Shown here: piece by piece, positions 50,203 to 59,581 of the stretch
Layout: each line of letters opens with the position of its first letter
How positions within the stretch are numbered: the stretch's first letter is position 1
NCBI RefSeq assembly: GCF_016907535.1
Contig: NZ_JAFBCF010000001.1
Location: 2,480,001-2,544,000, forward strand
Direction: 5' to 3'
DNA from: Microlunatus panaciterrae
GTDB taxonomy: Bacteria; Actinomycetota; Actinomycetes; Propionibacteriales; Propionibacteriaceae
DNA length: 64,000 nucleotides
Position numbers and translations under genes: made by a program
Notes under the pieces: model-generated
Told to the model about the DNA's origin: nothing
The model's database searches: none
The model's input: only the letters and a program-made list of their open reading frames with translations

Positions 50203-51186
50203 TCAGCCGCCGGCCGCTGCCAACCGCTCGCGCAGGAGCGTCGCAGTGGCTCGGAAGGCGTCGCCGAGTTCCTCGTCCTCGAAGAGTTGGAAGCCGCTGA
50301 AGACCTGCAACCCCCATGACGGCCGGCTCGCATCGGCCATCTCGCGCAGCGCAGCCGGACCGTCGAGCGCGTCGCCGATCAGCTGCACGACCCGGTCGGC
50401 TGGTACGAAGTCGGCGCTGGCCTCCAGCACCTCACGCCCCCACGATGCCGGCCGGCCGCTCTTGGTGGCGTAGACCAGCGGGGTGAAGACGTCGATGCTG
50501 GGGGCCAGCAGGGCGTGGTCTTGTGCGAACACCCGTCGCAGTGCACCCCCGTACTCGTCCGGCGTCCATGGGCACATGTAGGCGCCGACGACACATCCGG
50601 GTAGGGCGTCGCGGATCAAAGCGGAGTAGTGGGCGCCGAATCGGGCGACCCGGTCGCACTGGTGCGCGGTCCAGGCCTCACCGTGCCTGGCGACGATCTG
50701 GGCAGGGGACGTGTCGATGCCTGTTGCCGCACCGAAGTCGGCCAGACAGTCTGCGCAGAAGCAGCTTTCCTGAAGGTCCGGCTCGGGCGTCTCGAACCAA
50801 CCGGCTCCACTCAGGTAGTCCAGCCACACCCCGGCCGGCTGGTACCTGCTCAGGCCGGCCACCAAACGATCTTCGACCTCGGCCAGGAACTCGCGTCGGG
50901 ACAGACATACCCCCTGGACCAGGTCACCGTGACGGATCGGCAGGCCGTCCACACCGATGGGGGTCAGCTCCGGCTGGGCGTCCAGGTCGGCCCGAAACGT
51001 CGGGAACTCAACGCACGCCCGGATCTCGTGGCGGGCGCAGAGTTCGAAGGCCTCGCTGTCGAAGCCATGGAACCAGACGCTGTCGGCGCCGAGGTCAACG
51101 AAGCGGTCGGCATGCCGCAACGCGGGCACGCCGTACGGTCCGAACATCGGTGCAACAGACGGTGGCGAGAGTGGGGCGGCGGTCAC
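50203..51186 (-). CDS. GHL6-like (putative glycoside-hydrolase-type TIM barrel) protein
   Basis: A 327-aa protein. WFHGFDSEAFELCARHEIRACVEFPTF, VWLDYLSGAGWFETPEPDLQ and the Cys cluster SCFCADCLADFG match hypothetical glycosyl hydrolase 6-type sequences. VGAYMCPWTPDEYGG, DVFTPLVYATKSGR and PSWGLQVFSGFQLFED follow in barrel order. The substrate is unknown. GTG 51186 is supported by a minus-strand TACGAT (51198-51193) 6 nt upstream; a longer reading would run into the divergent VOC gene. Confidence 0.75.
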   Translation of the reverse strand: MTAAPLSPPSVAPMFGPYGVPALRHADRFVDLGADSVWFHGFDSEAFELCARHEIRACVEFPTFRADLDAQPELTPIGVDGLPIRHGDLVQGVCLSRREFLAEVEDRLVAGLSRYQPAGVWLDYLSGAGWFETPEPDLQESCFCADCLADFGAATGIDTSPAQIVARHGEAWTAHQCDRVARFGAHYSALIRDALPGCVVGAYMCPWTPDEYGGALRRVFAQDHALLAPSIDVFTPLVYATKSGRPASWGREVLEASADFVPADRVVQLIGDALDGPAALREMADASRPSWGLQVFSGFQLFEDEELGDAFRATATLLRERLAAAGG

Positions 51187-51264
51187 GCGCCGATCGTAGC
51201 GGTCAGCGCATGTGACCTGCCGACAGCACGCCCCAAATTGAACGCGTCTCGGTAACGTCTTCGC

Positions 51265-51702
51265 ATGCTGATCAAACTCGAAAACGTGGGCATCGCCGTC
51301 CGCGATCTCGAAGAGGCCATCGCCTTCTTCACCGACCTCGGTCTGACCGTTCTTGGCCGCGACACGGTCAGTGGGGAGTGGACCGACACAGCCGTCGGAC
51401 TGGATGGCAACCATGCCAACATCGCCATGCTCCAGACACCAGACGGCAACGGACGCATCGAGCTATTCGAGTACATCCACCCCGATGCGATCGAGACGAC
51501 TCCCACCCGACCCAACGAGATTGGCATGCACCGCGTCGCCTTCTCAGTCGACGACCTCGACGAAGCCCTCCGTATCGCCGCAGGGCATGGCTGCCATCCC
51601 CTACGCGGCGTGGCCACCTACGGTGACGTCTACAAGCTCACCTACGTCCGTGGCCCCAGTGGCATCATCGTGATGCTTGCGGAGGAGCTGAAGAAGAGCT
51701 GA
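51265..51702 (+). CDS. VOC-family protein
   Basis: A 145-aa glyoxalase/bleomycin-resistance-fold protein with two beta-alpha-beta3 halves: LENVGIAVRDLEEAIAFFTDLGL and MHRVAFSVDDLDEALRIAAGHG. His/Glu metal ligands are plausible in each half, ending with LTYVRGPSGIIVMLAEEL. The reaction is unknown. TAACGT (51253-51258) ends 6 nt before ATG with no Shine-Dalgarno, so it is leaderless. It is divergent from the GHL6-like gene (78-bp gap). Confidence 0.9.
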   Translation: MLIKLENVGIAVRDLEEAIAFFTDLGLTVLGRDTVSGEWTDTAVGLDGNHANIAMLQTPDGNGRIELFEYIHPDAIETTPTRPNEIGMHRVAFSVDDLDEALRIAAGHGCHPLRGVATYGDVYKLTYVRGPSGIIVMLAEELKKS

Positions 51703-51783
51703 CTTCGTGTCGGATTCGCCTGTCGCCGTTCGTAGGGTAGGTGAACGTGGGCCACCGGGTCCGCCAGAGGAGAAGGAGCAGTC

Positions 51784-52140
51784 GTGACCGAGTACCTCAT
51801 CTACTTCAACCAACAGTGGGTGGGCGACCACACCGAGGAGTGGTTCCGCGGACGCGGACCACTCGCCATGGCGGTCGTGAACGAGATGAAGGCCGCCGGG
51901 GTGTACGTCTTCGCCGGGGGGCTGGAGGAGGACGGCCCGGTCTACAGCGCCGACGCCACCAGTGGCTCCCTGATGATCTCCGACGGGCCCTACGTCGAGA
52001 CCAAGGAGTTTCTGGGCGGGTTCGCCCTGGTGGACGCGGCCGATGACGAGGCCGCCAAGATGTGGGCGGGCAAGCTCGCGGAGGCCTGCGGCTGGCCCCA
52101 GGAGGTCCGCCGATTCAAGCCGCAGCCGCAGACCGGATGA
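51784..52140 (+). CDS. YciI-family protein
   Basis: A 118-aa protein. DGPYVETKEFLGGFALVDAAD is the YCII/DGPF-domain motif, and YLIYFNQQWVGDH begins the fold. Members are small, possibly enzymatic proteins of unknown substrate, often near sigma factors or VOC proteins. A clear GGAGAAGGAG precedes GTG 51784. Its stop overlaps the next start (ATGA), so it is coupled to a kinase-like gene. Confidence 0.9.
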   Translation: MTEYLIYFNQQWVGDHTEEWFRGRGPLAMAVVNEMKAAGVYVFAGGLEEDGPVYSADATSGSLMISDGPYVETKEFLGGFALVDAADDEAAKMWAGKLAEACGWPQEVRRFKPQPQTG

Positions 52141-53120
52141 CCCTGACGTCGAGTCCTGACGTGTTGCCACCGGGCCTGTCCATGCTGTGGGAGGAAGCCG
52201 TCGAGCCAGAGGCCGCGTTACGGACGCGGTTCGGGTTCGACGGGTTTGCGTCCGCTGTCCACTGGATCTCGTCGGCCTTGAAGGACGTCTGGGCAATCGA
52301 GGTGGTCGATTGCGGTCGATTGGTGATCAGTGACCACAACGCGATTGTCTGGGTCGACAGCAGTCACGGACCACTTGTGGTGAAGTGGTCGAGCGCTTGG
52401 GATCGCTTCGCGAGCCTTGCGGCCTCAGCGCGGTTGTTGCGACGCCTTGACCGGCGGGGCCTGCCCGTTGCCGCGCCGATAGCGGCGGAGGACGGGCAAG
52501 TCAGGGTAGTGCGGGACAGCCCACTCGGAACGTTGTCGGTCGCGGCGCTGCCGGAGGTGGCGGGCGCCTGGCTCGACGTGGAGGATGACGCGGCGGTGCG
52601 GGCGGCCGGGGCCTCCTTGGCGGAGCTGCACGGAGCACTTCGCGGCTATGCGGACGATGGGCTGCCGTCCGTGACTGAGGTCGAGGCGTTGAACGGTCAG
52701 ATCGAACGCTGGTTGGCGACCGGCGATCGCAGGTGGGCGCCGTCGGCGTCCGCGCGGTTGAAGGGTCTGGTGACCGACCTCCCACCTTTGGACGATGGGA
52801 TGCAGCTGGTGCACAACGACTTTCGAGCGGCCAACATCCTGACGAGGGAGTCCAAAGTCGTCGGCGTACTGGATTTCGACGAGATGGCGCTGGACCACCG
52901 AGTCAACGACCTGGCCCGAGCCAGCGTCTACCTGAGTACGCGGTTCACGGACTGGCGGCCGACGCCGGACTCCGTGCGGAGGGAGCTTCGAGCCGGCTAC
53001 GAGTCGGTACGACCTCTTGAGCCCGCCGAGGACCGATGGTTCGACGCCCTGCTGTTGTGGCATGCGATTCGGGCGATACCTGAGGAGTCTGACCCGGCCG
53101 GCTGGGCCGAGGCGTTGTGA
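52137..53120 (+). CDS. APH-family phosphotransferase-like protein
   Basis: A 327-aa APH-fold protein. PLVVKWSS has the ATP-binding Lys, LVHNDFRAANIL is the catalytic loop (H-N-D-x4-N), and GVLDFDEM holds the metal Asp. It differs from the gene at 49235 in the N-terminal lobe. ATG 52137 overlaps the YciI stop. The substrate is unknown. Confidence 0.85.
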   Translation: MTLTSSPDVLPPGLSMLWEEAVEPEAALRTRFGFDGFASAVHWISSALKDVWAIEVVDCGRLVISDHNAIVWVDSSHGPLVVKWSSAWDRFASLAASARLLRRLDRRGLPVAAPIAAEDGQVRVVRDSPLGTLSVAALPEVAGAWLDVEDDAAVRAAGASLAELHGALRGYADDGLPSVTEVEALNGQIERWLATGDRRWAPSASARLKGLVTDLPPLDDGMQLVHNDFRAANILTRESKVVGVLDFDEMALDHRVNDLARASVYLSTRFTDWRPTPDSVRRELRAGYESVRPLEPAEDRWFDALLLWHAIRAIPEESDPAGWAEAL

Positions 53121-53140
53121 CCCGGGGAGTAGCATGCCGG

Positions 53141-55528
53141 TCATCCGCGCACCGGCGACACGTCGCAGACCGAGGAGCGCAGCGGCGAGCTGCCGCTGAC
53201 CGCGTCACTGGGTGTCTGGCGCAGGACGAGGTTGAGGTTGACGCCATCGTCAGCAAAAGGGTCCTCGTCGGGGAGGCCGAGCTCGGCGCACCCCTGCCAC
53301 CAGCCGTGCTGCCCGCACACGACGTCCGGCGCGAGGCTGGCGTTTAACCGTGCTCGGGCCCGGACGCTGCCGTGCGGGGTGTCGATGCGTACCCAGTCCC
53401 CAGCGCTGATGCCGCGCCCGGCCGCCGTCTCCGGATTGAGTTCGACCTGGGGATCCGGAAGCGCGCGGCGGAGCTCGGGGATCTGGCGATGTTGACTCTC
53501 GCAGAACCAGAGCGGCTTGGCGCAGGTGAGGACGAGGGGATAACGACCCGCGAGGTCCGGACGGGAGCGCGGGCTCACCGGGGGTTCTTCGAATGTCGGC
53601 AGGGCCGGGTATCCGTGGGTGGCCAGCGTCTCGGAGTGCAGCTCGACCAGGCCGGATGGCGTCCTGAATCCGTGCGCCACACCGTCGTGCTGCTCGGCGT
53701 GCTTCTGGTGTCGAGTCTGCAGCGGTACACGCACCCCTCGCGGCTGCTCCCGCAGTTGTTCGAGAGTCACACCGCTCGGCGCGAGTTGGTGGCGGAAGGC
53801 GTCCTCGATGCTGCCGCCCCAGAAGTGCTCCCCGAGGCCGAGCCGGGTGGCGAGGGCGAACACGATCTCCAGGTCGGATCGAGCCTCCCCACGGCGCTGC
53901 GCCACCGGCCGCCGGAGTTGGACGTGCGCTTGCGCCGGCTGGCTCACCTCGAAGCCGACGCGCAGCGCCTCGGCCTCGAAGGGTGTCGCCACCGGCAGCA
54001 CGATGTCGGCGGACTCCGACGTGGGGCTGAGGAACAGGTCGGCGTGAACAAAGAAATCGAGCGCGCGCAGCGAGTCTCGGCCACGTGCGCTGTCCCCGTG
54101 CGCCATCACCAGGTTGCCGCCGAAGTCGACCAGGGCTCGGGCCCGATAGGGATAGCCGGTGAGCGCCGCGGTATAGAAGTCCTCGCCGGTGACGAACTCG
54201 AAGCGGGCGGGTCCCAGCGGGCGGTCCTGGACACCGATCGCCTTGGCGCGCTGCGAGGGTGCCAATAGCTCGACGCCATCGATCGGGTTGGTGGGCACGG
54301 CCGAAAAGAGCACGTTGCCTCCGGGTGCATCCAGGCTGCCGGTAAGGGCATAGAGGACATTGACCGCGCGGATGATCTGCGTGGTGTCGCTGTGCTGCTC
54401 CAAGCCGCTCCAGGTGTAGAACGCGACCGGCCGCGAGGTCCACAGCGTCTCGGCGGCGCGCTCGATGTCCGCGGCGTCGACCCCGGTGATGGCCGCGGCC
54501 GACTCGAGGGTCATCGCCGTGCAGTGGCGCAGCAGCATCTCCAGGACCGGCCGGCACGCGACCTCCCCGTCACGGGTGGCGATCCGCACCTCGCCGTTCA
54601 GCGCGAGGCGTTCGACGTTGACGTCGTAGTTTCGACGCGCCGGGTGGTAGCCGACCGGACCAGCGGCGGTCTCGTCCCACGCGACGAGGCCGGCGCCCGC
54701 ACCCGGCCACACCTCGTCGGCGCGGAGCAGCCGTCCAGTGTCCGTCCGAACCAGGTGCGGCGCGTTGGTCCAGCGGCGAACGAACTCCTCGTCATACCAG
54801 CCGCGGCGCAGCATGACGCCGATCAGGGCCAGCGCGAGTGCGGCGTCCGTACCCGGCCGGACGCGCAGCCAGCGGTTCGCCTTGCTGGCCAGGCCGGCGC
54901 GGCGCGGGTCGACGACGACCAGCTGGGCTCCCCGGCGGAGTGCCTCCGCGGTCGCCGTCGCGTGGACGAGCCGGGATACCGAGGGGTTGTAACCCCAGTA
55001 CAGGATGCAGCCGGCGCGCTCGAGGTCCGGCATAAAGGCGCCGGGCACGGGGGCACCGTAGGTGTAGGTCGAGGCGAGGTAGCGTCCCCAGCCGCAGAGC
55101 TCCATCGCGCAGGTGAAGTTCGGGCTGCCGAAGCCGCGACGCAGCCGCGTGATCCAGTCAACGGAGTCGCTGACAGCGGTCGTCGAGGGCGACGACGACG
55201 CGAAGACGACGGACTCTGGGCCACTCTCGCCGGCGATCTGCGTCAGTCGCGTCGCGACGGTGTCGAGGGCCTCGTCCCAGCTGATGCGCTGCCAGCCCGG
55301 GTCGGAGGCACCCTTGGGGTTGGTACGCCGCACCGGGTACAACAGCCGGTCGGGGTGGTCGACGATGCGCGGCGCGGACTTGCCCTTGACGCACACGGCC
55401 GCTCCGGTCGGGTGGGCGGGATCGGACGTGAGCTCGATGAACCGTCCGTCCTCCACAGTCGCCATCGCGCCGCAGCGGGACACGCAGAGCGGGCAGAAGG
55501 TCGGGACTCGTTCCGTCCGGGTCACCAT
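53141..55528 (-). CDS. Molybdopterin-dependent oxidoreductase (formate dehydrogenase/CISM-type)
   Basis: A 795-aa catalytic subunit of the DMSO-reductase superfamily. The N-terminal 4Fe-4S site is C-x2-C-x3-C (FCPLCVSRCG) plus Cys in AAVCVKGKS. The Mo-bis-MGD domain has CAMELCGWGRY, YWGYNPSVS, DPRRAG and a C-terminal MopB domain (WVRIDTPHGSVRARARLN). There is no Tat-like signal, so it is cytosolic. No iron-sulfur or membrane subunit is nearby, so its electron partner is unknown. GGGAGG lies before ATG. It starts 32 nt after the HelR-like gene on the same strand. Confidence 0.92.
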   Translation of the reverse strand: MVTRTERVPTFCPLCVSRCGAMATVEDGRFIELTSDPAHPTGAAVCVKGKSAPRIVDHPDRLLYPVRRTNPKGASDPGWQRISWDEALDTVATRLTQIAGESGPESVVFASSSPSTTAVSDSVDWITRLRRGFGSPNFTCAMELCGWGRYLASTYTYGAPVPGAFMPDLERAGCILYWGYNPSVSRLVHATATAEALRRGAQLVVVDPRRAGLASKANRWLRVRPGTDAALALALIGVMLRRGWYDEEFVRRWTNAPHLVRTDTGRLLRADEVWPGAGAGLVAWDETAAGPVGYHPARRNYDVNVERLALNGEVRIATRDGEVACRPVLEMLLRHCTAMTLESAAAITGVDAADIERAAETLWTSRPVAFYTWSGLEQHSDTTQIIRAVNVLYALTGSLDAPGGNVLFSAVPTNPIDGVELLAPSQRAKAIGVQDRPLGPARFEFVTGEDFYTAALTGYPYRARALVDFGGNLVMAHGDSARGRDSLRALDFFVHADLFLSPTSESADIVLPVATPFEAEALRVGFEVSQPAQAHVQLRRPVAQRRGEARSDLEIVFALATRLGLGEHFWGGSIEDAFRHQLAPSGVTLEQLREQPRGVRVPLQTRHQKHAEQHDGVAHGFRTPSGLVELHSETLATHGYPALPTFEEPPVSPRSRPDLAGRYPLVLTCAKPLWFCESQHRQIPELRRALPDPQVELNPETAAGRGISAGDWVRIDTPHGSVRARARLNASLAPDVVCGQHGWWQGCAELGLPDEDPFADDGVNLNLVLRQTPSDAVSGSSPLRSSVCDVSPVRG

Positions 55529-55560
55529 GGGACCTCCCTCGAGAGCTTGCTCCTGCCCTC

Positions 55561-57663
55561 TCAGGATATGAGATTCGACCCCCGAGAGTGTGGTGTTCGT
55601 GACGCATCGGGCAACGGGCCTGCTGGGACGCTGGCAACGCCTCCGACGGTGCGCTGCAGGACGTCTGGAAGAGGGCCGTCCGAGATCACGCCGAGCCGCC
55701 TGGTCGCCCGGGTCACCGCGACATAGAGGTCCGATCCGCCGCGGGGGGACTCACGCAGAATCGCGCCGGGGTCGGCGATCAGGACCGAATCGAACTCGAG
55801 CCCCTTCGACTGACCCACCTCGAGGATGGCAGTGGTGGCGTCGAGCAGCCCCGGATCCGATCCATGAGCGACTCCGGGGAGCGCGGCCGACACCAGGGTG
55901 GTGAGCTCCGCGTACCGGGACCGGGGCACGATCACAGCCAACCGTCCGTCGCCGATCCTGGCCTGCTCGGCTGCGACGGACTCGATCAGGGTTCGGCCCA
56001 ACTGGCCGGCGGGCACACACCGGCTCCACGGGACCGCCCCGGTCGACCGTGCCGAGGCCGGGGGCGCGGCAACCGGGTCGATCGCCGTCAGCACGTCGGC
56101 CGCAACGGCCATGATCTCCGCCGGCGTCCGATAGTTCACGGTCAGCTCTGCGGTCCGCCAGCGGCCGGGTGCGTGCTGATCGAGCAGCTCCGCCCAGGAC
56201 CGCACTCCCGCATCGGTCCCGGCCTGCGCAAGGTCACCCACCAACGTCATCGACCGCCGCCGGCAGCGGCGCATGAGCATCCGCCATTCCATCGGCGACA
56301 GCTCCTGCGCCTCGTCGACGATCACGTGCCCGAACTGCCAGGTGCGATCGGCCGCGGCGCGTTCAGCGATGGTGCCCAGGGCGTCGCGGTGCCGAGTCCG
56401 CTCCGCCATCAGTGTGATGAACTGATCGACCTCCCACGGCTCGAGCGTCAGCCCGTCCGCGGCGAGTCCGGTGTGCACAACCTCGCGGGTATACGCCAGA
56501 TGCTCGGCATCCTTGGCGGCCCGCTCGGCGTCGGCGCGGCGGCGCTGCTGCACCACCGCGTCCGTGTCGCCGAGCAGGTCGGCCGCCTCATCGAGCAGCG
56601 CCACATCGGCCCGGGTCCACGGAGTCCCCGGCGGGCGGTGCAGTGCCGCGCGGTCGGTCTCGGAGAGTTCCGGCGCGACGTCGGCGAGGCGCTCCGGCGA
56701 CGACCAGAGCGAGGTGAGCAGCGTCGCGGGCGTGGCATCCCTGCCGGCCCGGCCGCTCCGCACCGCCCGGACGGCCCGGGCGATCACCTCGACCATCTGA
56801 AGTTCGCCCTTGACCCGGCTCGCCTCCGGGGATTCGGCCGCGGTCCCCACCACACCGGGCAGCAACTCGCCGATGGTGGACAGCACCACCTCGGTTTCGC
56901 CGAGCGACGGCAACACCTGCTCGATGTAGCGCAGGAAGGTCGCATTCGGACCGACCACCAGCACCCCGCGCCGGGCGAGCTGGTCACGGTAGGTGTAGAG
57001 CAGGTAGGCGGCGCGGTGCAACGCGACAACGGTCTTGCCGGTGCCGGGGCCACCCTGGACCACCAGCACCCCGGGCAGGCCGGACCGAATGATCGCGTCC
57101 TGCTCCGCCTGGATCGTGGCGACGATCTCGGACATCCGACCGGTGCGGTCGGCCGAGAGCGAAGCAAACAGAGCCGCTTCACCGATCAGGTTGTCATGAT
57201 CATGATCGTCCCACGCGGCCAGGTCGAGGATGTCGTCGTCGACGGCGACGACGGTCCGCCCGCTCAGACGGATGTGGCGCCGTCGGAAGACCCCGATCGG
57301 GTCGGCCGCCGTTGCCCGATAGAAGGGTTGCGCCACTGGCGCGCGCCAATCGATGAGCAGCGGATCGTGATCATCGTCAAAGAGCCCGATTCGACCGATG
57401 TAGAAACGCGCCTTATCGATGGTGTCGATCCGACCGAAGCACAATCCGCGCTCGACGGTCATCAATTGACTCGAGCGATCAGCGTAGGTCCTGGCGAATG
57501 AATCGCGCTCGGTCGCCGCCTGCTCGGTGCCCGTCGTTGCGCCTGCGTAGACCCGTTGAAGTTCGGCGGCGGCGCGGGCGCGAGCGCGTTCCAACACCTC
57601 GTACAGCATCGTGACATAGCCTTGTTCGTGGGCGATCTCGTGCCTCAGCACGCTCTCGGTCAT
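55561..57663 (-). CDS. helR: HelR/HelD-like RNA polymerase recycling motor ATPase
   Basis: A 700-aa superfamily I helicase-like protein. A long N-terminal coiled region (HEQGYVTMLYEVLERARARAAAELQRV) precedes YIGRIGLFD and DWRAPVAQPFYRA, Walker A GGPGTGKTV (about 230-238), motif II VIVDEAQELSPMEWRML, and the C-terminal motifs VNYRTPAEI and LYVAVTRATRRL. HelD/HelR proteins displace RNA polymerase from DNA, and HelR protects it from rifamycins. ATG 57663 with GGGAGAG is used; the frame extends 35 codons further upstream over promoter-like DNA. A palindrome lies about 70 nt upstream. Confidence 0.88.
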   Translation of the reverse strand: MTESVLRHEIAHEQGYVTMLYEVLERARARAAAELQRVYAGATTGTEQAATERDSFARTYADRSSQLMTVERGLCFGRIDTIDKARFYIGRIGLFDDDHDPLLIDWRAPVAQPFYRATAADPIGVFRRRHIRLSGRTVVAVDDDILDLAAWDDHDHDNLIGEAALFASLSADRTGRMSEIVATIQAEQDAIIRSGLPGVLVVQGGPGTGKTVVALHRAAYLLYTYRDQLARRGVLVVGPNATFLRYIEQVLPSLGETEVVLSTIGELLPGVVGTAAESPEASRVKGELQMVEVIARAVRAVRSGRAGRDATPATLLTSLWSSPERLADVAPELSETDRAALHRPPGTPWTRADVALLDEAADLLGDTDAVVQQRRRADAERAAKDAEHLAYTREVVHTGLAADGLTLEPWEVDQFITLMAERTRHRDALGTIAERAAADRTWQFGHVIVDEAQELSPMEWRMLMRRCRRRSMTLVGDLAQAGTDAGVRSWAELLDQHAPGRWRTAELTVNYRTPAEIMAVAADVLTAIDPVAAPPASARSTGAVPWSRCVPAGQLGRTLIESVAAEQARIGDGRLAVIVPRSRYAELTTLVSAALPGVAHGSDPGLLDATTAILEVGQSKGLEFDSVLIADPGAILRESPRGGSDLYVAVTRATRRLGVISDGPLPDVLQRTVGGVASVPAGPLPDASRTPHSRGSNLIS

Positions 57664-57907
57664 GCGCTCTCCCTGCTTGCTGAACGGTGGTACTTGACGA
57701 ACGTCGCAGCCTGAGTTACTTTTAAATTGAGGCACCGATAATTCGGTGCTTCCGTTGTGTCCAGACAAATACGACAGAATATCAATTCGCTCGCGATCTG
57801 CGCAATACCGAGAATTGCGACGGCGCGATTGGCGAGCCGGTCGGTTGTCGGGTGGTCGCGAAGCAGGTCGCGTCCCGATCCTTGGTCAGCGTCGTGTCTG
57901 TCAGACC
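57664..57907. other. Upstream region of the HelR-like gene with an 18-bp palindrome
   Basis: GCACCGA (57732-57738), TAAT, TCGGTGC (57743-57749) is a perfect inverted repeat in an AT-rich stretch with TTTAAA-like sequence beside it. The published rifamycin-associated element is not present. Otherwise this 244-nt gap has no feature recognised. Confidence 0.5.
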
Positions 57908-59510
57908 TCAGGGAACGAAGGCGTCAGAGCGACCAACGTCCTTGACGTCGGGAGGGACCTCGAATCCGATGGTGCCCGAGGTGCAGTCACCCCGGGCGAG
58001 CTGGGTGGGTTGCAGCCAGGCCGTTCCTGCCGGGGTGACCCTCAGCTGGTTGTTCGGGGTGCCGTCCAGGGAGAACTTGTCGGGGGCGATGTAGTTGCGA
58101 GCGTCGGCGGACGTGCTCTCGTCGACCGTTGGTCCTCCACCGCAGAACTTGACCCGGGCCAGCAGCACGGGCGAGGTCACCCCCGGCACCTTTCCCTGCC
58201 TTACGTTCGAGACTGTCACGGTCGACCCGTTGGCCGGCGCCACCGTGGTCCCCACGGCCACCTGCCTGGACACCAGCGGTTGGTCGTCACTGCCCGATGC
58301 CTGGATCCCGACAATGCCGGCTGCGACCAGCGCCAGGAAGGCTGTCACCCCGGTCAGCACCTTGCGCCGCCGCCCCAGCTGACGACTGACCGCCCGGTCG
58401 AGGCCCAGGTCATCAGGGAGCCTGAGCCGCCCGCCGCGGGGGAGCGCCGCGTCCACCACCGTCTCCAGCGTCCAGCGCCGGCGATGGCCGGCCAAGTGAC
58501 CTGAACCCGACGGTCCTCCTCATCGACCAGCAGCGACGAGCTCTTGCCCAGGTCGATGCGAGCGATCAGGCGGGAGAGGTCGACGGTCCTGGTCGTGATC
58601 GGCTGCCAGTTGCGCCCTCCCAGCACGGTGCTCACGCTGAAGGCGTCCCCCTCCCGGGAGACCAGCACGTGCGACCAGCCGCCGGCGACCGGGACGGGCA
58701 CTATGGACCGGTGGCGGGCGCGGCGCCCGGAGCGGCCGCTCGTCGCCGCAAGGGCGGTGGTGTCGATGGGCATCGGTCGACGCAGCGGGAAGTCCGCCGG
58801 CGTCTCGGCGCCGGAGGGGACACCGATCAGGAGGTTGTCCAGCAGCCTGGTCAGCTCCGCGCGGACCCTCGCCGCCGTCAGCCCGGAGGCGTCCGCAGCG
58901 ACCCGCGCTGCGGTCAACTCCTGGCCGCCGTGTAGCGCCTGCCGCGCGAGAGCGAGTGGACTGCTGAGGGTCTCGAGGACTTCCGGTGACCGCATCCGCT
59001 CCACCTGCTGCGCGACCGAGTCGGGTGCAGGCTGCGCAGCGCCTCGGTGACGACCTCCTCCGATGGCCTCAGCCTCGGGCGGAACTCGGTCGAGAGTGCT
59101 GCCGGCCCGGCACCGAACCACACGGCCAGCTCGCTGCCCCAGCCAGCGAAGGGGTGGTCGAGACGCGACGCCTGTTCGTGCTCCAGGCCCAGCAGAACGG
59201 GGTCGCGCAGCATCGTATCCAGCCGGAGCAGACCGCTGCGCACGGTCTCGGGCTCACCGCGCAGCTGAACGGTGGTCTCGTACAGACCGACATCGACCCG
59301 GACGGCAGCCTCCCGGACGCCGCCGGCCGACCGCTCCATCGGACGGCTGAGCGTGAGCCGTACGACCTCCGCGGCAGCGTCGAGCGAACCCAGTTGATCC
59401 ACCTGCTGGTGCGCGTACCCACGCCCCAGTACGACGGCGGCGACGGTTCCCTCGCCGAGGGCGGGTCGGTACAGCCAGGGAAGGCCCCCAGCGTGGTGCC
59501 ATCGGTCCAT
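57908..59510 (-). pseudogene. Large protein with C-terminal membrane anchor, two frameshifts
   Basis: Three consecutive minus-strand frames read as one protein of about 534 aa if two single bases are restored. The N-terminal frame (59510, DRWHHAGGLPWLYRPALGEG) runs to ALRSLHP. It continues as DSVAQQVERMRSPEVLETL in the next frame (one C missing near 59028), then ALETVVDAALPRGGRLRLPDD-like sequence in a third frame (one base missing near 58497). A membrane helix (VLTGVTAFLALVAAGIVG) and an extracellular domain end the protein. The N-terminal part vaguely recalls an M16-peptidase fold without HxxEH; function unknown. The errors could be sequencing artefacts. Confidence 0.55.
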
Positions 59511-59581
59511 GGGGGCGACCCTATCGGCGACCGTCGCGGGGTCTCAGGGCCGCCATCGGGGTTCGGCGGTAACTTGGGACG

